Source: Chloroflexota bacterium
GTDB lineage: Bacteria > Chloroflexota > Anaerolineae > Anaerolineales > Villigracilaceae
DNA: 64,000 nucleotides
Direction of reading: 5' to 3'
NCBI GenBank assembly: GCA_019873655.1
Contig: JAIOAU010000003.1
Coordinates: forward strand, 150,304 to 214,303
Shown here: in pieces, positions 55,168 to 63,782 of the stretch
How positions within the stretch are numbered: position 1 is the first letter of the stretch
Layout: each line of letters opens with the position of its first letter
The notes under the pieces: generated by a model
The model's database searches: none
What the model was told of the DNA's origin: nothing
Seen by the model: the letters and a program-made list of their open reading frames with translations, nothing else
Program-made: the position numbers and the translations under genes

Positions 55168-56574
55168 ATGAATGACCGACTGACCCTCGACCTCCTCGCC
55201 CCCGCCGACTGGAAAGGCGACCTGCGCGTCTCCTTCGCCCCCGCCCCGGACGAGACAGCCGCCAGCCAGCCGGGCGAGGTATCCCTGCGCCTCGACGAAA
55301 AGCGGGCGGTGGTCTCGCTGGGCAAAGCGGACAAAATCAACGCCGAGTCGGTGCGCAAGGCCGGCGGCCTGCTGCTCAAGTGGCTGGAAAAGCACGCCGT
55401 CCGCGCCGCCGGGCTGGAGGTCGACTCGTTGTCCGCCGCCGGTTTACCCGAAGAGACCGCCCTCCGGGCGCTGACCGAGGGCCTGCTGCTGGCCGCCTTC
55501 CGCTTCGACCGCTACAAGTCCAGCGCCGACGCCAAGCCCCCCGTCGCCGTCAGTCTGTTGAGCGCCGACCCCGCCCGTCTGCGCCCGCTCGTGGACCAGA
55601 CCCGCATCGTCGTCGAGGCGGTCAACCTGGCGCGCGAATGGGCGCACGAACCGGCCAACGTCATCAACCCGGTCACCCTGGCCGAGCGGGTGCAAAAACT
55701 GGCCATCGAAACCGGCCTGAAATGCACCGTCCTGGACGACAAGCGCCTGGCCGAGATGGGCGCGGGCGCCATCGTCGCGGTCGGAAAGGGCAGCAACACC
55801 CCGGCGCGGCTGATTCTGCTCGAGTACGCCGGCAAGGGGTCCGAAAAAGCGCCGGTCGTGCTGGTCGGCAAGGCGCTGACCTTCGACACCGGCGGTTACT
55901 CGCTGAAATCCACCGAGGGCATCGTCGGCATGAAGTACGACAAATCGGGGGCGATGGCCGTCATCGCCGTCCTGGTCGCGGCCGCCCGCCTGAAACTGCC
56001 GATTCGCCTGGTCGGCGTCATCGCCGCCGCCGAAAACATGATCTCCGGCGGCGCGTACCGTCCCAACGACATCCTGAAATCCCTCTCCGGCAAGACCATC
56101 GAAGTCATCAGCACCGACGCCGAGGGCCGCCTGGTGCTGGCCGACGCCCTGACCTACGCCCAGCAGACCTATCATCCGCGCCTGATGATCGACGTCGCCA
56201 CCCTGACCGGCGGCGTGATCACCGCCCTCGGTTCGGTGCGGGCCGGGCTCATGAGCAACGACGACGCCCTGGCCGCCGACCTGCTGGCGGCGGGCGAACG
56301 CACCCACGAGCGCCTGTGGCGTCTGCCGCTCGACGAAGACTACTTCGAGCAAATCAAGGGCGACGACGCCGACATCAAGAACTCCGGCGGCAGCAAGGCC
56401 AGCCCCGTCATCGGCGGCATGTTCCTCAAGCAATTCGTCGCCGACGAGACGCCCTGGGCGCACATCGACATCGCCGGCATGATGAACTTCGAAAAGGACA
56501 GCGCCTACTGCGTCAAGGGCGCCAGTGGATTCGGAGTCCGTCTGCTGCTCGACTACCTGACCCACCTCGACTGA
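55168..56574 (+). CDS. pepA: Leucyl aminopeptidase (M17)
   Basis: 468 residues. The N-terminal macro-like domain is followed by the catalytic domain with GKALTFDTGGYSLK, MKYDKSGAMAV and NTDAEGRL-type STDAEGRLVLADAL, holding the two-metal site and Lys and Arg. Cytosolic. A TACAAT box lies at 55119-55124, and GGAGAACAAGAC precedes the ATG. Followed by the transporter-synthase fusion after 13 bases. Confidence 0.92.
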   Translation: MNDRLTLDLLAPADWKGDLRVSFAPAPDETAASQPGEVSLRLDEKRAVVSLGKADKINAESVRKAGGLLLKWLEKHAVRAAGLEVDSLSAAGLPEETALRALTEGLLLAAFRFDRYKSSADAKPPVAVSLLSADPARLRPLVDQTRIVVEAVNLAREWAHEPANVINPVTLAERVQKLAIETGLKCTVLDDKRLAEMGAGAIVAVGKGSNTPARLILLEYAGKGSEKAPVVLVGKALTFDTGGYSLKSTEGIVGMKYDKSGAMAVIAVLVAAARLKLPIRLVGVIAAAENMISGGAYRPNDILKSLSGKTIEVISTDAEGRLVLADALTYAQQTYHPRLMIDVATLTGGVITALGSVRAGLMSNDDALAADLLAAGERTHERLWRLPLDEDYFEQIKGDDADIKNSGGSKASPVIGGMFLKQFVADETPWAHIDIAGMMNFEKDSAYCVKGASGFGVRLLLDYLTHLD

Positions 56575-56587
56575 CCCCCGCCTCTCC

Positions 56588-58996
56588 ATGCCAAAGACGA
56601 ACATCCCATCCGCCGAGAAATCCCGCGCCGGACTGGCGCGCTTCAAATTGATCCTCTTCGCCGCCCTCTTCCTGGTCTCGGGAATGGCCGGCCTGATCTA
56701 CGAAATCGCCTGGGAACGACTGCTGGAGTTGTATTTCGGCGTCACCATGGTATCCATCACGCTGATCGTCTCGGCCTACATGGCCGGCCTGGGATTGGGG
56801 TCGCTCTTCGGCGGGCGGATTGCGCGGCAGGTCAAGTCCTTGCTCTTCGTCTACGGGCTGGTCGAGATCGGCATCGGCCTGTTCGGGCTGGTCAGCCCTC
56901 CGCTGTTCACCTGGGTCGGACAGGCCACCGCCGGCAGCCCCTACTGGCTGGTCTTTCTGCTCAGTTTTGCCCTCCTGCTGATTCCGACCTTCCTGATGGG
57001 CATGACCCTGCCGCTGCTCTCGCAGGCGTTCATCGAACGGGTGGACGTCTCCGGCCGGGTGGTCGGCCTGCTGTACGGGATCAACACCCTGGGCGCGGCG
57101 GGCGGTTCGGCCCTGGCGGGCTACCTCCTGATCGGCCACAGCGGCCTGGACGGAGCCATCCACTTTGCCTTCTACGCCAACGCCATCATCGGCCTGCTGG
57201 CCATCCTGTTCGACCGCTGGCGGGCGCTCTCCCGCGCCGCCGTTTTCGCGTCCGACAAGGAGAAGACCACCCCGCGCGGCCAGGTCCGCTGGGGCTACCG
57301 CAGCCTGCTGTTCGCCTCGTTCCTGACCGGCTTCCTCGGCCTGGGCTACGAAATGCTCTGGATTCGCGTCCTGCACATCACCAACAAGAGCACCGTGTAC
57401 AGTTTCCCGACCGTGCTGGCCATCTTCCTGGCCGGGCTGGCGGTGGGCGGCTACGTCTGGGGCCGCCGCGCCGACCAGCAGCGCGACGCCGCCCGAATGT
57501 TCATCCAAATCGAACTGGCCGTCGCCCTGGTGGCCGGGTTGTGTTTCCTGCTCTTCTATCACGCCCTGAATCTCCCCGCCATTCAGGCCTGGCTGCGCGA
57601 GAATTTCACCCACTTCCAACAACCGGTCACGCCGATGGTCGCGCCGCAGGGGGGCTACGTCTTTTCGCGGCGGGCGCTGTTCTACTCGCTGCTGGCCTAC
57701 CTGCCGCCCTTCCTGCTCCTCATCCTGCCTGCCAGCATCCTGATGGGCGGCGGACTGCCCGTCCTCGACCGGCTGGCCATCGAAAGCCCGCAGGTCGCCG
57801 GGCGGCGGGTCGGCGAGATCCACCTCGCCAACATCGTCGGCTCGGTGTTGGGATCGCTGGCCATCAGTTTCGTCCTGCTGCCCGGCATCGGCTCCGAGTG
57901 GACGCTCAAAACGCTGATGGCCGCCAGCCTGATCTTCCCGCTCCTGGGCTGGCTGAATCGGCGTCAGGTCCGCCTCGAACGGAGCCTGTGGCCGTTTCTG
58001 GCCTCCCTGCTCGTCCTCCTGCTCCTGCTCCCCGGCCGAGGCAGATTCTACATTCGCCTATACGAAGCCGGCACCGGCGACCGCGCCGTCGTCCACGAGA
58101 CGGCCGAGACCGTCCTGGCGCTGACGTATCGGAGCGAGGAGGAGCGCACGCTCTGGATCGGCGGAGAGATCAACAGCCTCTACCCCTCGCCAGGTTATTG
58201 GGAAGGCCAGGCCCTGAACTGCGCCGCCGCCAGCCATCCCGCCCGCATCCTGATCATCGGCTACGGGGGCGGACACACCGCCTATTTCGCCACCCTCCTG
58301 CCCGGCGTCGCACAAATCACCCTCGTCGAACTTATCCCCGACCTGATTCCCTTCCTGGCCGACTCCACCCCCCTGACTCAAATCACGCTGTCCGACCCGC
58401 GCCTGGACTCGGTGTCCGACGACGGGCGGCGTTACCTCTACGCCCATCCCGAGGCGCGCTTCGACCTGATCATCATCGACCCCTTGCGCAACTACACCGC
58501 CGGACACAACAACCTCTACTCGCTCGAAGCCCTGACCCTCTACCGCCAGCATCTCGCCCCCGGCGGCGTCTTCTGCGCCTGGCACGACGAATTTCATATC
58601 ATCCCCGCCACCCTCGCCGCCGCCTTCCCCTATGTGGACCAGTACGGAAACTACTCGATCGCCAGCAGCCAGCCGCTGAGGTATGACCTCGATTACATGA
58701 CCTTCGCCGCCGAGCGATTCCTGGCCTCGAATCCGGAGCGCGCCCCCGCCTCGATTCGCGATTACTTCGTCCCGACCGTGATCCTGCAGGGCTTCCTGCG
58801 CGACCAGGACCAAATCCGCAGCGACGAGGCCGAAACCCCCATCCTGCGCGACCTGTATCCCTACCTGGAATACTACATCAACAACGTGCCGTACATGCCG
58901 CTGGTGCTCGGCGACCCCGACGCCCGCCCGCGTTACGCGGCGCGCATTTCCGGCTGCGACGCCGCCTGCCAGGAAACGATCATCTACCGCCGCTAG
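56588..58996 (+). CDS. MFS-like membrane protein fused to a spermidine synthase-like domain
   Basis: 802 residues. Residues 20-480 hold about 12-14 helices in two MFS-like halves (FLVSGMAGLIYEIAWERLL and SFLTGFLGLGYEMLWIRVL are internal repeats of the same motif). Residues 500-760 are a spermidine-synthase-type Rossmann domain (LIIGYGGGHTAYFATLL, then VSDDGRRYLYAHPEARFDLIIIDPLR). Such fusions are known in many bacteria; the product is unclear and the polyamine activity unproven. It converges with the lipoyl-NeuD gene, overlapping by four bases at the stops. Confidence 0.82.
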   Translation: MPKTNIPSAEKSRAGLARFKLILFAALFLVSGMAGLIYEIAWERLLELYFGVTMVSITLIVSAYMAGLGLGSLFGGRIARQVKSLLFVYGLVEIGIGLFGLVSPPLFTWVGQATAGSPYWLVFLLSFALLLIPTFLMGMTLPLLSQAFIERVDVSGRVVGLLYGINTLGAAGGSALAGYLLIGHSGLDGAIHFAFYANAIIGLLAILFDRWRALSRAAVFASDKEKTTPRGQVRWGYRSLLFASFLTGFLGLGYEMLWIRVLHITNKSTVYSFPTVLAIFLAGLAVGGYVWGRRADQQRDAARMFIQIELAVALVAGLCFLLFYHALNLPAIQAWLRENFTHFQQPVTPMVAPQGGYVFSRRALFYSLLAYLPPFLLLILPASILMGGGLPVLDRLAIESPQVAGRRVGEIHLANIVGSVLGSLAISFVLLPGIGSEWTLKTLMAASLIFPLLGWLNRRQVRLERSLWPFLASLLVLLLLLPGRGRFYIRLYEAGTGDRAVVHETAETVLALTYRSEEERTLWIGGEINSLYPSPGYWEGQALNCAAASHPARILIIGYGGGHTAYFATLLPGVAQITLVELIPDLIPFLADSTPLTQITLSDPRLDSVSDDGRRYLYAHPEARFDLIIIDPLRNYTAGHNNLYSLEALTLYRQHLAPGGVFCAWHDEFHIIPATLAAAFPYVDQYGNYSIASSQPLRYDLDYMTFAAERFLASNPERAPASIRDYFVPTVILQGFLRDQDQIRSDEAETPILRDLYPYLEYYINNVPYMPLVLGDPDARPRYAARISGCDAACQETIIYRR

Positions 58997-60087
58997 CGCC
59001 GTTCCTCCGCCCGCCCCGTCCAGTATCTTCCTGCTTGAACGACCATGCCATCCGGCACATCGGCCAGCACAATGGCCCCGTTGCCGATGCGCACACCCGA
59101 GCCGATCTTCACGCCAATGGCGGTTGTCACTCCCATGCCAACCAACGTTTTCTCCCCGACTTGAACGTGCCCCGCCAGCAGCGCCCCGGGGGCGATGTGC
59201 GTGTACTCGCCGATGACGCAGTCGTGCGAGACGACCGCATTCGTGTTGACCATGCAGCGCGGCCGCAGTTCGGCCTCCGCGCCGACGTAGGCGTTGGCAA
59301 AGACCTGCACCCCCTCGCCCACCCGGGCGCTCGGCTCGACGGTGGCGCGCGGGTGGATGAGCGCCGGGAAGGAGAATCCCGCCGCTTCGAGCAGGGCAAA
59401 GACTTTGACGCGCACGTGGATGTCGAGGATGCCGCCCACGCCGTTGGCGGCCAGCCTCACGCCTTGGGCGGCCAGCGCGGGAAGGACGGCCCGCGTCCCC
59501 AGGATGGGGATGCCCAGCGCGTCTTTGCCGGTCAGCGCCGGGTTGTCGTCCACGATGCCGGCGATGGCGTATTCTCCGCTCTGGCGGACGATCTCCATGA
59601 CTGACTTGGCGTGTCCGCCCGCGCCGTAGAGGAGCAGGTAGGGCTTGTCGGCGGGCGGGAGGGAAATCTGCGCCGCTGCGCCCGCCATCTGGCGGACGAT
59701 TTCCTCGGTCACGAGGCGGTCGGTCGGCAGGGAGGCCAGGTCCACGCCGAGGGCTTCGGCCAGCGCCCGCGCCGGTTTGGTGATGCGAAGATTGCCCGCT
59801 GGGGCAGGAGCGGCAGAGGCAGGTTCGGGCAGGGAGAGCGGTTCGTCGGCGGCCTCGGTGATGACGGCCAGTTTCGCGCCGACGGGGAGGGTATCGCCTT
59901 CGCTTGCCAGCAGGCGGACGAAACCGGCCTCCGGCGACTCGATGTCGGCGGCGGCTTTGGTAGTCTCGATGGTGAAGAGAATCTGGCCTTTTTCCACCGC
60001 CTGGCCGTCGCGGACGTGGACGCCCACCAGCCGGGCTTCGGGTTCGTTGGCGTTCAGGAGGGGGACGAGGATGGAGGATTTAATCAT
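58993..60087 (-). CDS. Lipoyl domain, E1/E3-binding domain and NeuD/PglD-like acyltransferase fusion
   Basis: 364 residues. Residues 1-78 are a lipoyl/biotinyl domain with Lys44 in the ETTKAAADIESPEAG motif (compare ETDKA of E2 proteins). Residues 98-135 are a peripheral subunit-binding domain (RITKPARALAEALGVDLASL). Residues 150-360 are a NeuD/PglD sugar O/N-acyltransferase: Rossmann start LLLYGAGGHAKSVMEIV, then hexapeptide left-handed beta-helix with VNTNAVVSHDCVIGEYTHIAPG (His288, His297 as in PglD). The usual E2 catalytic domain is absent. The gene follows E1 alpha and E1 beta. Acyl groups made by E1 could pass from the lipoyl arm straight to an amino sugar; this is inference. Confidence 0.85.
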   Translation of the reverse strand: MIKSSILVPLLNANEPEARLVGVHVRDGQAVEKGQILFTIETTKAAADIESPEAGFVRLLASEGDTLPVGAKLAVITEAADEPLSLPEPASAAPAPAGNLRITKPARALAEALGVDLASLPTDRLVTEEIVRQMAGAAAQISLPPADKPYLLLYGAGGHAKSVMEIVRQSGEYAIAGIVDDNPALTGKDALGIPILGTRAVLPALAAQGVRLAANGVGGILDIHVRVKVFALLEAAGFSFPALIHPRATVEPSARVGEGVQVFANAYVGAEAELRPRCMVNTNAVVSHDCVIGEYTHIAPGALLAGHVQVGEKTLVGMGVTTAIGVKIGSGVRIGNGAIVLADVPDGMVVQAGRYWTGRAEERR

Positions 60088-60103
60088 TTTCAGCCACAGA
60101 TTA

Positions 60104-60133
60104 CTGCCACAGATTACACAGATTACACAGATT
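60104..60133. repeat. Tandem ACAGATTAC-type repeats
   Basis: About three tandem units of CACAGATTA(C) lie in the 63-base gap between E1 beta and the lipoyl-NeuD gene. Their origin is unknown; they resemble short repeats in other parts of this operon only in being present there. Confidence 0.6.
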
Positions 60134-60150
60134 GAGCCGATGACAGCCTG

Positions 60151-61164
60151 CTACACCAGAGACAGCGCCGCGGCGACGATATCCTGCGCCTGCGGCAGGA
60201 TGGCGTCTTCGAGCGGGCGGGCGTTGGCAATCGGCAGGTCACGCGCCGCCACGCGCCGGACCCGGAGTCCGCTCACCGCCTCGGCCGCGCGGGCGGCGAC
60301 TTCCGCACCCCAGCCGAGGGTCAGCGTCCCCTCTTCGACGGTCAGCAGGCGGTGGGCCTGCCCTGAGCCCGGCCGAAGGGTGCGGGCGAGGGAGTCGAAG
60401 AGCGGGGTCAGGTCGAAGGGGCTGAGTTGCGAGAAGACGACCATCTCGGCGAAAATCTCATGCTCCATCATCAACTCCAGCGCCGCGGCGCGGGCGAGTT
60501 CGAAGTTGTAGCCGTAGGTCGCTATCGTCAGGCGCGGCGGATAGGGCGGACGCAGGACAAAGTACGGGAACAGCTCGCCGCCGCTCTCCAGCGTGAAATC
60601 GGCCAGGTCGCCCTGACCGGCCTGGAGCAGGGGACGCGTGTAGAGCAGTTTGTGTTCCACGAACAGGACAGGGTCGTCGTCGGCGATGGCGGCCAGGAGC
60701 AGGGCGCCGGGGTCGCCGAGGGCGCTGGGGGCCAGCACCTTCAGCCCCGGCACGCCGAGGAACATCTTTTCGAGCGACTGCGAGTGGGTCGGGCCGTAGC
60801 CGCGCCGCCCGCCCATCGGGGCGCGGACGACGAGCGGGACGCGCACGTTCTCGTTGTACATCCAGCGGAATTTGGCGGCGTGGTTGACCACCTGGTCGGC
60901 GATGAGGGTGACGAAGTCGCCGAACATGATTTCGGCCACCGGACGCAGGCCGCGCAGCGCCATCCCCGCCGCCGCGCCGACGATGGCCGCCTCGGAGATG
61001 GGCGTGGTCAGGACGCGGCCGGGGAAGCGGGTCGAGAGGCCGCGCGTGACCTTGAACGCGCCGCCGTAGGGGTCGAGGATATCTTCCCCCAGCACGTAGA
61101 CGCGCGGGTCGGATTCGAGGGCAGTGAGAAGGGCGGAGTTGAGGGCTTCAAGAACGGTTGACAT
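60151..61164 (-). CDS. 2-oxoacid dehydrogenase E1 component, beta subunit
   Basis: 337 residues of the transketolase-type beta subunit (as in PdhB, AcoB, BkdB): VLGEDILDPYGGAFKVTRG, TTPISEAAIVGAAAGMALRG, PMGGRRGYGPTHSQSLE and a C-terminal transketolase domain with RLLTVEEGTLTLGWG. Nine extra residues (LRPGSGQAH) before RLLTVEEG are encoded by a GC-rich repeat-like element at 60356-60380. It pairs with the alpha subunit encoded 92 bases upstream. Confidence 0.9.
   Translation of the reverse strand: MSTVLEALNSALLTALESDPRVYVLGEDILDPYGGAFKVTRGLSTRFPGRVLTTPISEAAIVGAAAGMALRGLRPVAEIMFGDFVTLIADQVVNHAAKFRWMYNENVRVPLVVRAPMGGRRGYGPTHSQSLEKMFLGVPGLKVLAPSALGDPGALLLAAIADDDPVLFVEHKLLYTRPLLQAGQGDLADFTLESGGELFPYFVLRPPYPPRLTIATYGYNFELARAAALELMMEHEIFAEMVVFSQLSPFDLTPLFDSLARTLRPGSGQAHRLLTVEEGTLTLGWGAEVAARAAEAVSGLRVRRVAARDLPIANARPLEDAILPQAQDIVAAALSLV
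60356..60380. repeat. Short palindromic-type repeat inserted in E1 beta
   Basis: GCCTGCCCTGAGCCCGGCC followed by GAAGG resembles a widely dispersed short element known in Chloroflexota and other genomes (TGTCCTGAGC...GAAGG type). It adds about nine in-frame residues, placed just where other E1 beta proteins have a short turn. Confidence 0.5.
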
Positions 61165-61180
61165 CGGAGTTAGAGAGTTG

Positions 61181-61278
61181 GTAAGCAGGTAAGCAAGTAA
61201 ACAGGTAAACAGGTAAACAGGTAATTAGGGACTAGGGAACAGGGCTGATTACCTGATTACCTGTTTACCTGATTACCT
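61181..61278. repeat. Tandem and inverted 8-bp repeats between E1 alpha and E1 beta
   Basis: Six 8-bp units of GTAAACAG type (61181-61228: GTAAGCAG, GTAAGCAA, three GTAAACAG, GTAATTAG) face four units of its near-complement (GATTACCT and GTTTACCT, 61247-61278). They can form one long hairpin. The last units lie inside the 3' end of the E1 alpha frame, encoding its terminal NQVNR. Confidence 0.8.
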
Positions 61279-62177
61279 AATACCGGAAACGGATCGGACT
61301 CCGCGCGGGAGAAGGCGTCGGCGAGGAGGGCGGACACTTCGGCCTCGGCGGCGTCCAGTTCGGCGGGGGAAAGGCGGGCAGCGTGAATCGTCAGCGGGTC
61401 GAACTGACGGATGCGCGCCAACTCTTCGGGCGGACGCGGGTCGTCGCCCTTGCTGTGGGCCATGAAGCGGTAGGTGTGCAGAATCAGGGCCGCGGGTCCC
61501 GCGCCGGAGCGGACGTGAGCGATGGCCTCCCCGGCCAGGGCGCGCACCTCCAGCACGTCGCTGGTCTCGCGCTCCCAGACCGGCAGGCCAAAGGCGGCGA
61601 AGCGTCCGCTCATCGAACCGGCCACGGCCAGTTCGACCGGCGTGGTCTGGGCGTAGCGGTTGTTCTCCAGCACGACCAGCAGGGGCAGACGCCAGAGCGC
61701 GGCCAGGTTGAGGCTCTCATAGAGCGCGCCCTCGCCGAGGGTCCCGTCGCCGATGAAGACGAGAACGATACTGCCGGTCTGCTTTTCCTTCTCGGCCAGG
61801 GCCATGCCGGTCGCCACCGGGACGATGCCGCCCTGGATGCCGTTGGAGTAGAAATTGCGCCACTGAATGTGCTGACTGCCGCCGCGTCCGCCCACCAGGC
61901 CGGTGGCCTTGCCCATCAGTTCGGCGGCCAGGCGGTAGGGGTCGCTCCCCTCCGGGGACAACGCGCCGTAGGCCAGGAAGTGGCCGTGACAGCGGTGATT
62001 GCTGAAGACCACGTCCTCGGGGCTGGCGGCGGAGAAGATGCCGGCCGCGTCGGCCTCCTGGCCGATGTAGGTGTGGGTCGTGCCGACCAGTTTGCCGGTC
62101 GAGAACTCGGCCAGCAGGCGTTCCTCGAAGCGGCGGATGAGCAGCATGACGCGGTAGAGGGCGAAGTTGTCGGTCAT
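61257..62177 (-). CDS. 2-oxoacid dehydrogenase E1 component, alpha subunit
   Basis: 306 residues, TPP-binding alpha subunit (as in PdhA, AcoA, BkdA): IRRFEERLLAEFSTGKLVGTTHTYIGQEA, the TPP/Mg motif GDGTLGEGALYESLNLAALW...ENN and a phosphorylation-loop-like MAHSKGDD. It decarboxylates a 2-oxoacid (or acetoin) and loads the acyl group on lipoamide. ATG 62177 is used. A TATAAT box (62187-62192) sits nine bases upstream, so the mRNA is nearly leaderless. The C terminus is made of repeat-encoded residues. Confidence 0.9.
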   Translation of the reverse strand: MTDNFALYRVMLLIRRFEERLLAEFSTGKLVGTTHTYIGQEADAAGIFSAASPEDVVFSNHRCHGHFLAYGALSPEGSDPYRLAAELMGKATGLVGGRGGSQHIQWRNFYSNGIQGGIVPVATGMALAEKEKQTGSIVLVFIGDGTLGEGALYESLNLAALWRLPLLVVLENNRYAQTTPVELAVAGSMSGRFAAFGLPVWERETSDVLEVRALAGEAIAHVRSGAGPAALILHTYRFMAHSKGDDPRPPEELARIRQFDPLTIHAARLSPAELDAAEAEVSALLADAFSRAESDPFPVLGNQVNR

Positions 62178-62186
62178 GGCGGGGAC

Positions 62187-62192
62187 ATTATA
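62187..62192 (-). promoter_or_regulatory. -10 box of the E1/lipoyl-NeuD operon
   Basis: TATAAT on the minus strand, with predicted start about three bases before the ATG. No Shine-Dalgarno sequence fits between. Confidence 0.6.
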
Positions 62193-62238
62193 ACGTATGC
62201 GGGCAGGCTTCTCAATCAACGCCGCCGGAACGCACGGG

Positions 62239-62244
62239 TATAAT
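62239..62244 (+). promoter_or_regulatory. -10 box of the last lipoprotein gene
   Basis: TATAAT 31 bases before the ATG at 62275, divergent from the E1 operon promoter. A weak TCAACG lies 17 bases upstream. Confidence 0.55.
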
Positions 62245-62274
62245 TCAGGCGAGCATTTTTCCCCGGAGGCCGAC

Positions 62275-63549
62275 ATGTATCGTTCTTTCATCGTCCTGTT
62301 CCTGCTCCTGGCTCTTGCCGCGTGTGTTCCCCAGACCGCGGACGGCAGCCCGCAGACCGCCGTCCCACCGACCCCTGAACACCGGCCACTGAACACTGCC
62401 ACTGCCACCCCCACCGAGACGCCAGTTCCACAGCCAGAACATCCCGCCGCCTTCGATGACGCCTTCGCCCGCGGCCTCATTCACTTCGACGCGGCGCGCG
62501 GCGAGTGGCTCGTCACCGCGATTCAGACCGTGGACGGTGGACGGGAGACCGTAGAACTCGCCCTGCTTCCTGATACCTTCTCTACGAATGACGCATTGCG
62601 CGCCCACAACCCCCTCGCCCCCTACACCGTCCGCGCTTTGGACGAAAACGGACAGGAACTCACCCTCCTCTGGAACCCTGACACCGCCGAATTCCGCCTC
62701 GCCTACACCTTCCCAACCATTGTCGAAGGCATTGATACAGATAACCCCCGCCTCATCGAAGAAAATCTTGATAAAGTCCCTTTCATTCCTATCGAAGATA
62801 TCCAAAATGGCCTTGCCGCCCAGTCTGTCCTTTTGGCGATGCAGGAAGGCGGTTACCAACCATTTAGCGAAAACACCCGTCTTGGCGAAAACCGACTCCA
62901 TTTTGAATTAAGAAACAACGGACTAAGAGTCGCCGATTTAATTTCTCTTGAAAACTTTAATCGCAACCTAAATGTAAACAATCACCCGATGAAAGTTACC
63001 CCATTTTTCTTTAAAACCCAATTGCCTAATGGCCAAGAAGTGATGGTTTCTTGGATATCTATCCTTAACCCTGCTAACCATGATAATTGGTCACCTGATG
63101 AATTTATTGTTGTACCGGGTATCCTTCCTTTTGGAAACATCCAAGAACAAGTCAGTAATCAAGATTTGGCAAATTTCTTTAGAGCCACTCATCCTTTTTA
63201 TGCCATCAACAGATTTTTTCTCTACGCCACCAACCCTAACCTTGACCCCAATGACCCCAACACGATTATCATCCCCAACCCCAACAACCCTGACAGCCCG
63301 ACCCTTCTTGACGCCCGCGACCCTTTCCAATCCCTCCTCGCCCAGCTCTTGAGCATTCCGGGGAATGATGTTAGAGATCTAACAACTGTAGAAGACGGAG
63401 TGTTTTACTTTCCTTCAAATATGACATATATTGATGATTTAGGCACAGAACAATACGGAAATACCATCGAAGTACCCATGCACACACGTCTTACTTCAAA
63501 AATCCAAACAATGGGACCTTTTCTTTTTGAAGTGGGAGTAGCGCCATAA
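62275..63549 (+). CDS. Lipoprotein of unknown function, composition changing along the gene
   Basis: 424 residues. The signal peptide ends in LALAAC, then a Thr/Pro/Gln linker to about residue 60, and a large extracellular domain including Asn/Pro-rich NPNLDPNDPNTIIIPNPNNPD (near 322-342). No family was recognised. The first part of the gene is GC-rich like the region; from about 62740 the DNA turns AT-rich, with codons such as AAT, AAA and TTT. CCGGAGGCCGAC precedes the ATG. Confidence 0.7.
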   Translation: MYRSFIVLFLLLALAACVPQTADGSPQTAVPPTPEHRPLNTATATPTETPVPQPEHPAAFDDAFARGLIHFDAARGEWLVTAIQTVDGGRETVELALLPDTFSTNDALRAHNPLAPYTVRALDENGQELTLLWNPDTAEFRLAYTFPTIVEGIDTDNPRLIEENLDKVPFIPIEDIQNGLAAQSVLLAMQEGGYQPFSENTRLGENRLHFELRNNGLRVADLISLENFNRNLNVNNHPMKVTPFFFKTQLPNGQEVMVSWISILNPANHDNWSPDEFIVVPGILPFGNIQEQVSNQDLANFFRATHPFYAINRFFLYATNPNLDPNDPNTIIIPNPNNPDSPTLLDARDPFQSLLAQLLSIPGNDVRDLTTVEDGVFYFPSNMTYIDDLGTEQYGNTIEVPMHTRLTSKIQTMGPFLFEVGVAP

Positions 63550-63601
63550 AATCTCAAAATTCAAATCTCAAATCTCAAATCTTAATCCGCCAATCACCCG
63601 C

Positions 63602-63672
63602 CTTCGCCAAGGCTTCGGCGGGCAAGCCAACCACCCAACTTCGCCAAGGCTTCGGCGGGCAAGCCAACCACC
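63602..63672. repeat. Two copies of a 34-bp repeat plus CCAACCA tandem run
   Basis: The 34-bp unit beginning CTTCGCCAAGGCTTCGGCGG occurs at 63602-63635 and 63639-63672, identical and three bases apart. Each has an internal GCC/GGC palindrome. A heptamer CCAACCA-type run follows to about 63702. Confidence 0.85.
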
Positions 63673-63752
63673 AACCACCAACCACCAATCACCAGCCACC
63701 AAAGTAGAACGTGGAACGTGTAAAAATGCAAAATGCAAAAATCAAAATGCCC

Positions 63753-63782
63753 GCCTGCAACGCTATGCGTAGCATTGCGGGC
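63753..63782. repeat. Hairpin element in the AT-rich tail
   Basis: GCCTGCAA (63753-63760) pairs with TTGCGGGC (63775-63782), and an inner GCTA/TAGC stem closes a TGCG loop. GC-rich in an AT-rich background, it looks like an inserted REP-type element. Confidence 0.6.

Noticed and set aside
63602..63702. CRISPR array from the repeated units
   Set aside because: Only two direct copies three bases apart; no regular spacers or cas genes.
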